Translations under genes and position numbers: made by a program
Assembly: GCF_900156025.1 (NCBI RefSeq)
Contig: NZ_FTMO01000007.1
Location: 62,001 to 126,000, forward strand
DNA from: Allobosea sp. TND4EK4
GTDB lineage: Bacteria > Pseudomonadota > Alphaproteobacteria > Rhizobiales > Beijerinckiaceae
Length of the DNA: 64,000 bases
Direction of reading: 5' to 3'
Part shown: in pieces, positions 28,960 to 37,992 of the stretch
How positions within the stretch are numbered: the stretch's first letter is position 1
How the letters are laid out: each line of letters opens with the position of its first letter
Notes under the pieces: generated by a model
What the model saw: the letters and a program-made list of their open reading frames with translations, nothing else
Told to the model about the DNA's origin: nothing
Databases searched by the model: none

Positions 28960-30246
28960 TTGTCCGCTTCCCGCTCCATCCTGCTGATCATCGGCGGCGG
29001 CATCGCCGCCTATAAGTGCCTGGAGCTGGTCCGCCGGCTGAAGGACCGCGGCATCGCCTCGCGCTGCATCCTGACCAGGGCCGGCGAGCAGTTCGTGACG
29101 CCGCTCTCGGTCTCGGCGCTGGCCGGGGAGCGCTGCTTCACCGACCTGTTCTCGCTGACGGACGAGGCCGATATCGGGCATATCCAGCTCTCGCGCTCGA
29201 CCGATCTGGTCGTGGTCGCGCCGGCGACCGCCGACCTCATCGCCAAGATGGCGACAGGGCAGGCCGACGATCTTGCTTCGACCGCACTGCTCGCCACCGA
29301 CAAGCGCGTGCTGATCGCGCCCGCGATGAACCCGCGCATGTGGCAACACCCTGCGACGCGGCGGAACGTGGCGCAGCTCGAGAAGGACGGCATCCTCGTC
29401 GTCGGCCCCAATAGCGGCGCGATGGCCGAGCGCGGCGAGAGCGGGCTCGGCCGCATGGCCGAGCCGATGGAAATCCTGGCTGCGATCGAGCTGGCGCTGG
29501 CGGGCGAGAAGCCGGCGGCGCAGCGCGCGATCGGCTTCCTCGGCCGGCTTCCGGGCGGGGATACCCCGCAGAGCGAGCCGGCCGCCGGCGCGCTCGCAGG
29601 CCGGCATGTCCTGATCACCTCCGGCCCGACGCATGAGCCGATCGATCCGGTGCGCTATATCGCCAACCGCTCCTCAGGCAAGCAGGGCCATGCCATCGCC
29701 GCTGCCGCAGCAGCAGCGGGTGCGCGGGTGACGCTGATCAGCGGGCCGGTGACGCTCGCCGACCCCGAGGGAGTCGAAACCGTGCATGTCGAATCCGCGC
29801 GGGAGATGCAGGCCGCGGTGGATGCGGCCCTGCCGGCGGATCTTGCTATCTTCGCCGCTGCGGTCGCCGATTGGCGCGTCGCGGACGCGGCACCCGAGAA
29901 GATGAAGAAGGATGGCGGTGCCCTGCCGCCGCTCTCGCTGGTCGAGAACCCGGACATCCTGGCGACGGTGGCGCACCGCAAGGCCGGGAGGCCCGGCCTC
30001 GTCGTCGGCTTCGCGGCCGAGACGCAGAACGTCATCGACTATGCCAAGGCCAAGCTGGCCAGGAAGGGCTGCGACCTGATCGTCGCCAATGATGTCGGGG
30101 GCACGGGCGTGATGGGCGGCGACGCCAACACCGTCCATCTCGTCGGCGCGTCGGGCGTCGAGACCTGGCCGACCTTGCCGAAGGAGGAGGTGGCTCGCCG
30201 CCTCGTCGCGCATCTGGCGGCCCTGCTGCCGCCAAAGGCGGGCTGA
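28960..30246 (+). CDS. coaBC: bifunctional phosphopantothenoylcysteine synthetase/decarboxylase
   Basis: Two steps of coenzyme A synthesis: ligation of cysteine to 4'-phosphopantothenate (C-terminal CoaB) and FMN-dependent decarboxylation (N-terminal CoaC). 428 residues. CoaC shows IGGGIAAYKCLELVR, the catalytic His in DIGHIQLSR, APATADLIAKMATG and PAMNPRMW. CoaB begins near residue 210 (LITSGPTHEPIDPVRYIANRSSGKQG). Initiation is at a TTG preceded by GAGGAG at good spacing. dut follows after 3 bp. Confidence 0.92.
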   Translation: MSASRSILLIIGGGIAAYKCLELVRRLKDRGIASRCILTRAGEQFVTPLSVSALAGERCFTDLFSLTDEADIGHIQLSRSTDLVVVAPATADLIAKMATGQADDLASTALLATDKRVLIAPAMNPRMWQHPATRRNVAQLEKDGILVVGPNSGAMAERGESGLGRMAEPMEILAAIELALAGEKPAAQRAIGFLGRLPGGDTPQSEPAAGALAGRHVLITSGPTHEPIDPVRYIANRSSGKQGHAIAAAAAAAGARVTLISGPVTLADPEGVETVHVESAREMQAAVDAALPADLAIFAAAVADWRVADAAPEKMKKDGGALPPLSLVENPDILATVAHRKAGRPGLVVGFAAETQNVIDYAKAKLARKGCDLIVANDVGGTGVMGGDANTVHLVGASGVETWPTLPKEEVARRLVAHLAALLPPKAG

Positions 30247-30249
30247 GCC

Positions 30250-30723
30250 GTGACAAGCGTCCCGCTTCAGCGCCTCGCTCACGGCGCCGATCTTCCCTTG
30301 CCGGCTTATGAGACGGAAGGGGCGGCCGGGCTGGACCTGCGCGCCGCGCTCGAGGAGCCGGTTGTGCTGGCGGCCGGCGGGCGCATGCTCGTGCCGACCG
30401 GGCTAGCCCTGCAATTGCCGGACGGTTTCGAGGGGCAGGTCCGGCCGCGCTCGGGGCTGGCTGTCCGTCATGGCGTCACCGTGCTCAACGCACCGGGCAC
30501 GATCGATTGCGACTATCGCGGTGAGATCAAGGTACCGCTGATCAACCACGGCCAGGAGCCGTTCCGGATCCAGCGCGGGGACCGCATCGCGCAATTGGTG
30601 ATCGCGCCGGTCACGCGGGTCAGCCTCGTCGAAGTCCCGCAGCTCGACGCCACGGAGCGGGGCGCGGGCGGCTTCGGCTCGACCGGGATCCAGGACGGCT
30701 CGAGCGCGGGAACGTCGCGATGA
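30250..30723 (+). CDS. dut: dUTP diphosphatase
   Basis: Hydrolyses dUTP to dUMP, keeping uracil out of DNA and feeding thymidylate synthesis. 157 residues. Trimeric dUTPase motifs: AAGLDLRAA (I), RSGLAVRHG (II), [14 protein letters not shown] (III), [12 protein letters not shown] (IV) and the C-terminal [10 protein letters not shown] (V). It starts at GTG three bases after coaBC; the coaBC-dut pairing is common. The stop overlaps the Rrf2 start. Confidence 0.94.
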   Translation: MTSVPLQRLAHGADLPLPAYETEGAAGLDLRAALEEPVVLAAGGRMLVPTGLALQLPDGFEGQVRPRSGLAVRHGVTVLNAPGTIDCDYRGEIKVPLINHGQEPFRIQRGDRIAQLVIAPVTRVSLVEVPQLDATERGAGGFGSTGIQDGSSAGTSR

Positions 30724-31166
30724 TGCTGCTGTCGCGGCGAAGCCTCCTCGCCATTGCCGCGGTGGTCGATATCGCGCTGCATGCGCGGCCGGCGCCGGTG
30801 GCGGCGAAGCTGCTGGCGGGACGGCTCGGCCTGCCGCCGCGCCATCTCGAGACCCTGCTGCAGGCGCTGGTCCATGCCGGCATCCTCAAGGGGGTGCGCG
30901 GCCCGCGCGGGGGCTACGAGCTCGCCCGCGAGCGCCGCCGCATCACCGCAGCCGATATCGCCCGCGCGGCGATGGAGGACGCCTCGCAGGATCTCGGCCC
31001 CCCGCCGCAATCGGCGCTCGTCGATGCCGTGGTCGCGCCGGAGGTGGCCGCCGCCTCGGCCGCCTTCCTGAAGGTGCTGGCCGGGGTCAATGTCGAGGAG
31101 CTCTGCGCGCGGGCGCTCGCCGACCAGATCGGCACACGGCCAGAACAGGATCATTTTACAATTTAG
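30720..31166 (+). CDS. Rrf2 family transcriptional regulator
   Basis: 148 residues. The winged HTH covers about residues 10-65 ([55 protein letters not shown]), ending in the Rrf2-typical GPRGGYEL wing. It has only one cysteine (in EELCARAL), not the three Fe-S ligands of IscR, so it is more like CymR-type regulators. Being directly upstream of cysK it is a candidate regulator of cysteine synthesis. The start ATG overlaps the dut stop. Confidence 0.86.
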   Translation: MMLLSRRSLLAIAAVVDIALHARPAPVAAKLLAGRLGLPPRHLETLLQALVHAGILKGVRGPRGGYELARERRRITAADIARAAMEDASQDLGPPPQSALVDAVVAPEVAAASAAFLKVLAGVNVEELCARALADQIGTRPEQDHFTI

Positions 31167-31278
31167 AATGTGATTTATAGATTTGTTCGACAGAACCTGT
31201 GAATTGGACTAGCGTTGTCACCGACAAGTCCTTTCGTGAAGGGCAAGCCTTTCGCGAAGCCGCTGAAGGAGTGACTCC
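31167..31278 (+). promoter_or_regulatory. AT-rich cysK leader with GTTC-GACA-GAAC inverted repeat
   Basis: The stretch after the Rrf2 gene falls to low GC. GTTC...GAAC occurs at 31185-31196, and TTGTTC-N18-GACTAG (31183-31212) is a weak promoter candidate. This is the likely control region of cysK and a plausible Rrf2 binding site. Confidence 0.35.
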
Positions 31279-32250
31279 ATGGCTGACACGCAGACCTCCC
31301 GGAAGGCGCCGGGCCGCGGCCGCATCTACAACTCGATCACCGACACGATCGGCGATACCCCGCTGGTCAAGCTCAACCGCCTGCCGGCGGAGCGCGGCGT
31401 CCAGGCGACGATCCTCGCCAAGCTCGAATTCTTCAACCCGATCTCCAGCGTCAAGGACCGCATCGGCGTCAACATGATCGACGCGCTGGAGGCTTCGGGC
31501 GCGCTGAAGCCCGGCGGCACGCTGATCGAGCCGACATCGGGCAACACCGGCATCGCGCTCGCCTTCGTTGCCGCCGCGCGCGGCTACCGCCTGATCCTGG
31601 TGATGCCGGAGACGATGTCGATTGAGCGGCGCAAGATGCTGGCCCTGCTCGGCGCCGAACTCGTGCTGACGCCGGGTCCCGGCGGCATGCGCGGCGCCGT
31701 CGCGAAGGCCGAAGAGCTGAAGAGCGAAATCCCGGGCGCGATCATCCCGCAGCAGTTCGAGAATCCGCACAACCCTGAAATCCACCGCAAGACCACGGCG
31801 GAGGAGATCTGGAACGACACGCAGGGCAACATCGACATCATCGTCTCGGGCGTCGGCACCGGCGGCACCATCACCGGCATCGGACAGGTGCTGAAGGCCC
31901 GCAAGCCTGGGCTCAGGATGGTCGCGGTCGAGCCGGAGGATTCGCCGGTCCTGTCGGGCGGACAGGCCGGACCGCACAAGATCCAGGGCATCGGCGCGGG
32001 TTTCGTGCCGGGCGTGCTGGACCGCGGCGTCATCGACGAGGTGGTGACGGTGGGCAACCAGACGGCCTTCGAGACCGCCCGGGCATTGGCCAAGAACGAG
32101 GGCATTCCGGCCGGCATCTCGTCTGGCGCGGCGATCGCGGCTGCGCTCGAAGTCGGCGCCAGGCCCGAGAATGCCGGCAAGACGATCGTGGTGATCATCC
32201 CCTCCTTTGCGGAGCGCTACATCTCCAGCGCGCTGTTCGACGGTCTGTGA
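31279..32250 (+). CDS. cysK: cysteine synthase A (O-acetylserine sulfhydrylase)
   Basis: PLP enzyme joining O-acetylserine and sulfide to make cysteine. 323 residues. The PLP lysine is Lys59 in [11 protein letters not shown]; the substrate loop [12 protein letters not shown], the phosphate cup [10 protein letters not shown] and the C-terminal [12 protein letters not shown] are all present. A conventional ribosome site (GAAGGAG) lies before the ATG. A frameshifted GNAT gene starts at a GTG within its stop (GTGA). Confidence 0.95.
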   Translation: MADTQTSRKAPGRGRIYNSITDTIGDTPLVKLNRLPAERGVQATILAKLEFFNPISSVKDRIGVNMIDALEASGALKPGGTLIEPTSGNTGIALAFVAAARGYRLILVMPETMSIERRKMLALLGAELVLTPGPGGMRGAVAKAEELKSEIPGAIIPQQFENPHNPEIHRKTTAEEIWNDTQGNIDIIVSGVGTGGTITGIGQVLKARKPGLRMVAVEPEDSPVLSGGQAGPHKIQGIGAGFVPGVLDRGVIDEVVTVGNQTAFETARALAKNEGIPAGISSGAAIAAALEVGARPENAGKTIVVIIPSFAERYISSALFDGL

Positions 32251-32697
32251 ACGAAGCGCCGATCCAGATCGTCCGGCTGAGCGATACGCTGCCGGACGAT
32301 TTCGAGGGGCTGTGCAGCGAAGCGCGCGCCGAGGCCTATCGCTTCGTCGAGAGCCTGCGCGAGGAATGGCTGGCGGGCCACTATGCTGCCGGCGACGATC
32401 GTTTCGCCGTCTTCGCCGCCTTCATCGACGGTGAACTGGCGGGTGTCGGCGCGCTGACGCCCGACCCCTACGATCCAGAACCCGACCTGCTGCGGGTGCG
32501 CCGTCTATATCCGGCCTTTGCACCGCGCGGCCGGAGCCGGGCGGGCGCTCGCCTGCGCCCTGATCCAGCAGGGGCTCGCCTTGGCGCCGCGCCTGTCTTT
32601 GCGGGCAAGCGACGACCGTGCGGCACGCTTCTGGGAAGCGGCGGGGTTCCTGCCCGCCACGAACGGCACGCGCCGCTCGCATCTGCTGGCGCGCTGA
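32247..32697 (+). pseudogene. frameshifted GNAT family N-acetyltransferase
   Basis: Frame 1 from the GTG at 32247 gives a normal GNAT N-terminal half up to LLRVRRLY, then becomes meaningless and runs to 32720. Shifting frame at about 32505 restores a convincing C-terminal half: YIRPLHRAAGAGRALACALI (the acetyl-CoA loop), then LSLRASDDRAARFWEAAGF, ending at the TGA at 32695-32697. The expected RRLYIRP suggests loss of a CT dinucleotide from CTCTATAT. This is either a real recent inactivation or a sequencing error. The gene overlaps the cysK stop. Confidence 0.85.
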
Positions 32698-32703
32698 CAC
32701 CCG

Positions 32704-33570
32704 TCAGCGAACGAGAGTGATCCGGTTGTTCCAGGGATCGGCGATGGTCGGCACACCATCGGCCACGCTTCCGCCTGCCGCCACGATGCGCTCCTTCATC
32801 GCCTCGAAATCGGCAGCGTCGCGGGCGACGATCTGGAAGCTGTCCAGGCCCGCCTCGCCCGGTCCGCGCGCCCCGGCGCCGCGGCTTCCCCAGATATTGC
32901 CGGCGATGTGGTGGTGATAGCCGCCGCTGGCGAGGAAGCTCGCACCCGGATAATGCACCATCACGTCGAAGCCGATGAGGCCGTGGTAGAAGGCTTCGGC
33001 CGCAGCGGTGTCACCGACGCGCAGATGGATATGGCCCATCGCGGTACCGGCCGGCATCCCGGCATAGGGGCCGCTCTGCGCCTCCCTCAGAAGCTTGTCG
33101 AGGTCGAGCCCCTCGGTCGCCATGGCGATGCCGCCATCGGGACGGCGCGGCCATTCGGCGCGGCGGCGGTCCCGGTAGATCTCGATGCCGTTTCCTTCGG
33201 GGTCGGAAAGGTACAAAGCCTCGCTGACGAGGTGATCGGAGGCGCCTTCGAGCCGGATCCCGGTCCCCGCCGCATGTTGCAGCCAATTCGCCAGCGCCTG
33301 CCGCGAGGGCAGGAGGATCGCCAGGTGGAACAGTCCTGTCGCGGCAGTTGGCCGCCCGGCGCCGGGCAAAAGGCGGACCAGCACCGTGCTGCCGACGCCA
33401 AGCTCGGCAGCCTGCGGGTCTGAACGAAGGACCGACAGGCCGATGGCGTCGCGGTAAAAGGCCGTAAGCCCGGCGAGGTCGCGGACGCGCAGCGTCACGG
33501 CGCCGATATGATAGGGCGCCTGATGCGCTTCCAGGACGGCGGGCGTGTCCCTCTCTGCAGTTGCGAGCAT
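32704..33570 (-). CDS. two-domain VOC family protein, catechol 2,3-dioxygenase (CatE)-like
   Basis: 288 residues. Two vicinal-oxygen-chelate modules: residues about 20-130 (HIGAVTLRVRDLAGLTAFYRDAIGL...DPEGNGIEIYRDR) and about 165-285 (MGHIHLRVGDTAAAEAFYHGLIGFDV...YHHHIAGNIW). Possible metal ligands are His near the start of each module and Glu in GIEIYRD. This matches CatE/YfiE-like proteins. The start at 33570 has AAAGG nine bases upstream; the ATG at 33579 would abut that site and is less likely. Confidence 0.85.
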   Translation of the reverse strand: MLATAERDTPAVLEAHQAPYHIGAVTLRVRDLAGLTAFYRDAIGLSVLRSDPQAAELGVGSTVLVRLLPGAGRPTAATGLFHLAILLPSRQALANWLQHAAGTGIRLEGASDHLVSEALYLSDPEGNGIEIYRDRRRAEWPRRPDGGIAMATEGLDLDKLLREAQSGPYAGMPAGTAMGHIHLRVGDTAAAEAFYHGLIGFDVMVHYPGASFLASGGYHHHIAGNIWGSRGAGARGPGEAGLDSFQIVARDAADFEAMKERIVAAGGSVADGVPTIADPWNNRITLVR

Positions 33571-33692
33571 GGCTGTCATCCTTTCGCGGGCGGGGCTTAC
33601 GGCCGCCGCAGCCAAAAGATGGCGTGCCGGGGCACGCTTGTCGCCTCCTCAGGTGGAAAGGGCGACATTGCAGATCTGCAACCGCTCGGCCG

Positions 33693-34928
33693 TCAGCCGG
33701 GCTTCGGCCGGTCGATCGCGAAATGCCGGAACCAGCTCTCCTCCCGACCGTCGATCAGAGCGCCGAGGATGCGCGAGGCGAGGAAGCTGAAGGTGATGCC
33801 GTTGCCGCCATAGCCATAAGCCGCAAGCAGCCGCGGGTGGCCCGGGACGCGCCCGATCAGCGGCAGCCCATCCCCGGTCTGGCCAAAGGCGCCCGACCAG
33901 CTATAGCCGAGATCAAGCTTTGCCTTTGGCAGCAGGGCATGCAGGCGGCCCATCAGCGCCGCGGTCTTCTCGGCACCCAGCGCCTCGCGCTGGTCCGGAT
34001 CGTCGATCTCCTCATCCTCGCCGCCGAAGACGATGCGACCGTCCGTCGTCGTGCGGCAGTAGATGTAGTCTTCCGAGGCCTCCCAGACCAAAGCCGGACC
34101 AGGCCACAGCGCCTGCGGCGATTGGGGAACCGTCGCGATCGCCCAGCTCGACGCGACACGGTGGAGATCGTCGTTCACACAACCGGGCATCACGTAGCCT
34201 GTCGCGAGCACGATCGCGTCGGCCTCGATGACGCGGCCGCTTTTCAGGGTGACGGCGGCGGCCTTGCCCGAACCGTCGAAGCTCACCGCCTCCTCGCGCA
34301 ACAGGCGCGCGCCGCGCCTGGCCGCCATCGCAACCAGGCCATGGCAGAGGCTCAAGGGGTCCGCCTCAGCGGAGCCAGGAGAGATGATGGCGGCAGCCCG
34401 GTCGAAGCCGAACCCGTTCATCAGCTGGGCATGTTCGACGAAATCCCCCGGCAGACCGGCCCGGCGGCGGGCCTCGCATTCGGCCAGCAGCTCGCGGGGT
34501 CCGACATCGCCAGCAGACAGGTAGATCGTCTGGCGCGGCGAGAACCCGCAGGGGATCGCGAGCTCGGATACCAGCTCGCCCAGCGATGCCACCGCCTTGC
34601 AGCTCAGCCGGTACACCTCCGCGGCATTCTCGAAGCCGTAGAGCGCGGCCAATTGAGAAAGCCGGAGGTCGATCTCCCATTGCAGCATGGCGGTCGAGGC
34701 CGCCGTGCTGCCGAAGCCTTCGCGCTCGCGGTCGATCAGAGCGACATCCTTGCCCATCGCGGTCAGGTGCTCGGCCATCAGCGCGCCGGTAATCCCGGCC
34801 CCCACGACCACGACGTCGCAACGCGTATCGGCCTCCAGCCTCCCTCCGGGCGGGCGCGGAATCCCGGGCAGCCAGGGCCCCTGCCCCTTGCGCAGGTCGT
34901 CGTGACGCGTCGTCTGGGGATCCAGCAT
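33693..34928 (-). CDS. FAD-dependent oxidoreductase (DAO family)
   Basis: 411 residues. FAD-binding Rossmann motif CDVVVVGAGITGALMAEHL (about residues 37-55), acidic end of beta2 in ALIDRE, and the C-terminal GLPLIGRVPGHPRLLAAYGYGGNGITFS typical of the DadA/glycine-oxidase/GlpD-like DAO superfamily. It probably oxidises an amino or hydroxy acid; the substrate is unknown. The start ATG shares a base with the YihY-type gene stop (TGATG), so it is the distal gene of a two-gene operon. Confidence 0.87.
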   Translation of the reverse strand: MLDPQTTRHDDLRKGQGPWLPGIPRPPGGRLEADTRCDVVVVGAGITGALMAEHLTAMGKDVALIDREREGFGSTAASTAMLQWEIDLRLSQLAALYGFENAAEVYRLSCKAVASLGELVSELAIPCGFSPRQTIYLSAGDVGPRELLAECEARRRAGLPGDFVEHAQLMNGFGFDRAAAIISPGSAEADPLSLCHGLVAMAARRGARLLREEAVSFDGSGKAAAVTLKSGRVIEADAIVLATGYVMPGCVNDDLHRVASSWAIATVPQSPQALWPGPALVWEASEDYIYCRTTTDGRIVFGGEDEEIDDPDQREALGAEKTAALMGRLHALLPKAKLDLGYSWSGAFGQTGDGLPLIGRVPGHPRLLAAYGYGGNGITFSFLASRILGALIDGREESWFRHFAIDRPKPG

Positions 34929-35995
34929 CAATCGGCTTTCGCGGGCCCGATCTGGTCGGCCATGGTGGCGCCGCGCTTGCCGAGCGGCTTGGGGCGGCCC
35001 GTGGTGGTGTCGTGAGCCGTCTGGTGCTCGAGCTCGGCATTCAGCTCGGCGCCCGCGAGCACGATCGTCGCGGAAATCCAGAGCCATGTCATGAAGACGA
35101 CGATCGTCGCCAGCGAGCCATAGGCCGCGGTGTAGTTGCCGAGCGTGCTGACATACCAGGAGAAGACATAGGAGGCGCCCGCCCAAAGCAGGGCCGCGAC
35201 GATGGCGCCCGGCATGACCCAGACGAAGCGCATGCGTTCGCGGCTTGGACCGATCCAGTAGAGAGAGGCGATCGACAGCGTGCCGAGGAGCAGAAAGGTG
35301 GGCCAGCGAACCAGCCGGATCAGCCTTTCCACCTCCGAGTGGAACGGAAACAGCGCGGTCACGAGCGGCAAGCTGGCGATGACGATCAGGGCCGTCGTGA
35401 CAAGAAGGATCGCGCCCACAGTGGTGACAAGGGACACCAGATTCAGCTTGATCAGGCTGCGTTTCTCGGTTTCGCGGTAGATGATGTTGAGCGCGTCGAA
35501 CATCGCCTTCATCGCTGCATTCGACGACCAGGTCGCGACGAGGAAGCTGACGAGGAAGGTCAGCGACAGGCTGGCTCCCGACTGGCTCGACAGCCGGATC
35601 GCCTGCTCATGGATCAGGTCTCGCGCGGCCTGCGGGAACATGGTGGTCACGCCGTCCAACTGCTCGGCGATCGTCACCGGATCGGTGAAATAGCGATAGA
35701 TCGTCACCAGCAGCGAGAGCGCCGGCACCAGCGACAGGAGGGTGAAGAACGCGACCGCTCCGGCGAGCGAGGTCAGGCGGTTGTCGATGACATTGCCGAT
35801 GAAGCGCAGCAGAACGTCCTTCCAGCCGAGCCAGGGCATCTGCCAGGGCGTTCGTGCCAGTCGGCCGCGGCGCGTGGCGCTCTTCTTGCCGCCCATGCGG
35901 CTGGAGACCATCCCCGAAAGATAGCCAAGCGCGACGCCAATGCCGGCCGCACCCGTGATCCGTTTCAGGTAGGCCATGAACGCTGGTGTCTCCAT
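34928..35995 (-). CDS. YihY/BrkB family membrane protein
   Basis: 355 residues. After a basic N-terminal region come six predicted transmembrane helices. DNRLTSLAGAVAFFTLLSLVPAL, FLVATWSSNAAMKAMFDALNIIY and YGSLATIVVFMTWLWISATIVLAGAELNAELE are the family's conserved segments. Once called RNase BN, the family has no settled function. It is co-transcribed with the FAD oxidoreductase downstream and divergent from the outer-membrane protein gene. Confidence 0.88.
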   Translation of the reverse strand: METPAFMAYLKRITGAAGIGVALGYLSGMVSSRMGGKKSATRRGRLARTPWQMPWLGWKDVLLRFIGNVIDNRLTSLAGAVAFFTLLSLVPALSLLVTIYRYFTDPVTIAEQLDGVTTMFPQAARDLIHEQAIRLSSQSGASLSLTFLVSFLVATWSSNAAMKAMFDALNIIYRETEKRSLIKLNLVSLVTTVGAILLVTTALIVIASLPLVTALFPFHSEVERLIRLVRWPTFLLLGTLSIASLYWIGPSRERMRFVWVMPGAIVAALLWAGASYVFSWYVSTLGNYTAAYGSLATIVVFMTWLWISATIVLAGAELNAELEHQTAHDTTTGRPKPLGKRGATMADQIGPAKAD

Positions 35996-36146
35996 TGCCG
36001 CGCAAGCTTGCGGGCAACAAGGCGTGACCGCAATTGTTCCTTTTTCGGGCGGGGCTCGGGGCGGCTTAGGCGATTGTTAACCTTAATGCTTCGTTATCGG
36101 GGCTAGGCCGCGAGGCTCAAGGCGGCGTGTCGCACGAGCGAGTTCA

Positions 36147-36851
36147 ATGACCAAGTTGATCAAAGCCGGCCTGAGCGGCCTCGCCATGCTGTGGGCGGGA
36201 GCGGGAGCAGCCGCCGACCTCCGCAGCGTGGCGCTGCCACCCGCTCCGGCGCTGCCGAGCTTTTATTCCTGGACCGGCGTCTATGCCGGCGTCCAGGGCG
36301 GCTATTCCTGGGGCAGCAACCGGGTCCGCATCGGCGCCCCGACCGGCCCCTACGCGCCGATGAGCTTCCGCGTCGACGACGATTCGGCCTTCGGCGGAGC
36401 GCATGCCGGCTTCAACTACCAGATGGGCAGCGTCGTGCTGGGGCTCGAGGGCGACATCGAGGCCGTCAACAGCCGCAGCCGCTTCGACGGCGTCGCGCTG
36501 GCCGGCCGCGTCTCGCAGGATTGGCAGGGCGCGGCACGTGGCCGGCTCGGCTATGCCTTCGACCGGCTGATGGTCTATGCGGCCGGCGGCGCCTCCTTCA
36601 CCGAGTATGAGCGGCGCCTCTTCAGCACCGGCGGCGGGTTCGGCGAGCGGCTGACCAGTGCGCGGACTGGGTGGAACCTCGGCGCCGGCGTCAATTTCGC
36701 CTTCACCGACCATCTCATCCTCGGCGCGGAGTACCGCTACACCGATTTCGGCCGCAACCGCTTCGCCTCGTCGGGCCCCTTCCCCGGCCTCACCGGCGAC
36801 CAGGAGCTGACGACGCACAGCGCGCGGGCGAGCGTGGCCTACAAGTTCTGA
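36147..36851 (+). CDS. outer-membrane beta-barrel protein (Omp25/31-like)
   Basis: 234 residues. Signal peptide about residues 1-25 (cleavage after GAAA), then FYSWTGVYAGVQGGYSWGSNR, alternating short strands and a C-terminal aromatic residue (ARASVAYKF) as needed for BAM insertion. GGHAGFNYQMGSVVLGLEGDIEA-like blocks are typical of rhizobial Omp25/31/Omp2b-type porin-family proteins. The role is probably structural or in envelope integrity. The gene is followed immediately by a perfect 18-bp hairpin shared with the convergent recR. Confidence 0.85.
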   Translation: MTKLIKAGLSGLAMLWAGAGAAADLRSVALPPAPALPSFYSWTGVYAGVQGGYSWGSNRVRIGAPTGPYAPMSFRVDDDSAFGGAHAGFNYQMGSVVLGLEGDIEAVNSRSRFDGVALAGRVSQDWQGAARGRLGYAFDRLMVYAAGGASFTEYERRLFSTGGGFGERLTSARTGWNLGAGVNFAFTDHLILGAEYRYTDFGRNRFASSGPFPGLTGDQELTTHSARASVAYKF

Positions 36852-36857
36852 CCAAAG

Positions 36858-36898
36858 ACGCCATCCGTCATTGCGAACAGCGCAATGACGGATGGCGT
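36858..36898. terminator. perfect 18-bp hairpin between the omp gene and recR
   Basis: Arms ACGCCATCCGTCATTGCG and its exact complement around a 5-nt loop, AACAG. It lies between two convergent stop codons (36851 and 36904), so it can act as a bidirectional terminator or 3' protection hairpin. The GTCATTGCG core links it to the REP-like element at 17891. Confidence 0.7.
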
Positions 36899-36903
36899 GC
36901 CGC

Positions 36904-37509
36904 TCAAAACCCCGTGCGCTGGCGGATCGCTGCCGCCAAAGTTCCATCGTCGAGATAGTCGAGCTCTCCGCCGACCGGGACGCCATGGGCGAGCTTCGTC
37001 ACCTTGACCGGCAGGTGACCGAGCAGATCCGTGATGAAATGGGCCGTCGTCTGGCCGTCCACCGTGGCGCTGAGCGCCAGGATGACCTCCTTCACCGCCG
37101 GCGCCGAGGCCCGCGCCACCAGCGCGTCGAGCGAGAGATGCTCGGGACGGACGCCATCGAGCGCCGAGAGCACACCGCCCAGAACATGATACCGGCCGGA
37201 GACCGCACCAGAGCGCTCCAGCGCCCAGAGGTCTGAGATGTCTGCGACGACGACGATCACCCCGTCGTCGCGGCGTGGATCGGTGCAGAGGCCGCAAGGG
37301 TCTGTCGTATCGACATTGCCGCAGCTCGAGCAGACGACGATGCGCTCGCGCGCGATGCTCATCGCCTCCGAGAGCGGGGCGAGCAGCTGCTCGCGCTTCT
37401 TCACCAGATGCAGGGCGGCACGCCGGGCCGAGCGCGGCCCGAGCCCCGGCAGTTTGGCCAGGAGCTGGATCAGGCGCTCGATCTCGGGGCCGGCAATGGC
37501 GCGGGACAT
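36904..37509 (-). CDS. recR: recombination mediator RecR
   Basis: RecFOR-pathway protein that helps load RecA on gapped DNA. 201 residues. N-terminal HhH ([18 protein letters not shown]), zinc finger with Cys pairs in [16 protein letters not shown], Toprim domain with DISDLWALE and the C-terminal Walker-B-like region [10 protein letters not shown] chose the start at 37509 ([20 protein letters not shown]); the upstream frame enters the palindromic repeat. Distal gene of dnaX-ybaB-recR. Confidence 0.94.
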   Translation of the reverse strand: MSRAIAGPEIERLIQLLAKLPGLGPRSARRAALHLVKKREQLLAPLSEAMSIARERIVVCSSCGNVDTTDPCGLCTDPRRDDGVIVVVADISDLWALERSGAVSGRYHVLGGVLSALDGVRPEHLSLDALVARASAPAVKEVILALSATVDGQTTAHFITDLLGHLPVKVTKLAHGVPVGGELDYLDDGTLAAAIRQRTGF

Positions 37510-37518
37510 GGTCTTATC

Positions 37519-37587
37519 CGCGAATGGCGAATGACGAATGGCGAAAGCCAGCCCGCTGCACCCGCCATCCGCCATTCACCATTCGCC
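37519..37587. repeat. heptamer-based palindromic element B (GCGAATG type)
   Basis: The left arm reads GCGAATG, GCGAATG, ACGAATG, GCGAAAG. The right arm reads CGCCATC, CGCCATT, CACCATT, CGCC. 21 of 25 positions pair. It lies between ybaB and recR, inside the operon, and has the same architecture as the GGCAGTn elements at 14851 and 42792. Confidence 0.7.
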
Positions 37588-37593
37588 TGACCT

Positions 37594-37914
37594 TCAAAAC
37601 AGCTTCATGCCGGGCGGGATCGGCAGGCCCTTGGTGATCTCGCCCATGCGGTCCTGCATCACGCGCTCGGAGCGGGTGCGGGCGTCGGTGCAGGCGGCGA
37701 CGATCAGGTCTTCGAGAATCTCGCGCTCGTCCGGCACCATCAGGCTGGGGTCGATCCTGATGGCCTTGAGCGCGCCCTTGGCCGTCATCGTCACCGTGAC
37801 CATGCCGCCTCCGGCCGCGCCCTCCACCTCGACGGTGTCGAGCTCGGCCTGAAGATCGGCCATCTTCTGCTGCATCTGCTGCGCCTGCTTCATCAGGCCC
37901 ATCATGTCGCGCAT
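37594..37914 (-). CDS. YbaB/EbfC family nucleoid-associated protein
   Basis: 106 residues. An N-terminal amphipathic helix rich in Gln/Met (MGLMKQAQQMQQKMADLQAEL), then the beta-sheet and C-terminal TSRERVMQDRMGEITKGLPIPPGMKLF-like tail characteristic of YbaB. It binds DNA as a dimer and is almost always located between dnaX and recR, as here. A palindromic element separates it from recR. Confidence 0.92.
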   Translation of the reverse strand: MRDMMGLMKQAQQMQQKMADLQAELDTVEVEGAAGGGMVTVTMTAKGALKAIRIDPSLMVPDEREILEDLIVAACTDARTRSERVMQDRMGEITKGLPIPPGMKLF

Positions 37915-37992
37915 GGTTTCACATCTCCTGGAGCATTTTCGAGCGAAGGGGATATTGGTTCGCGTGAAGAAAATGCGACAAAATAATCCGCC

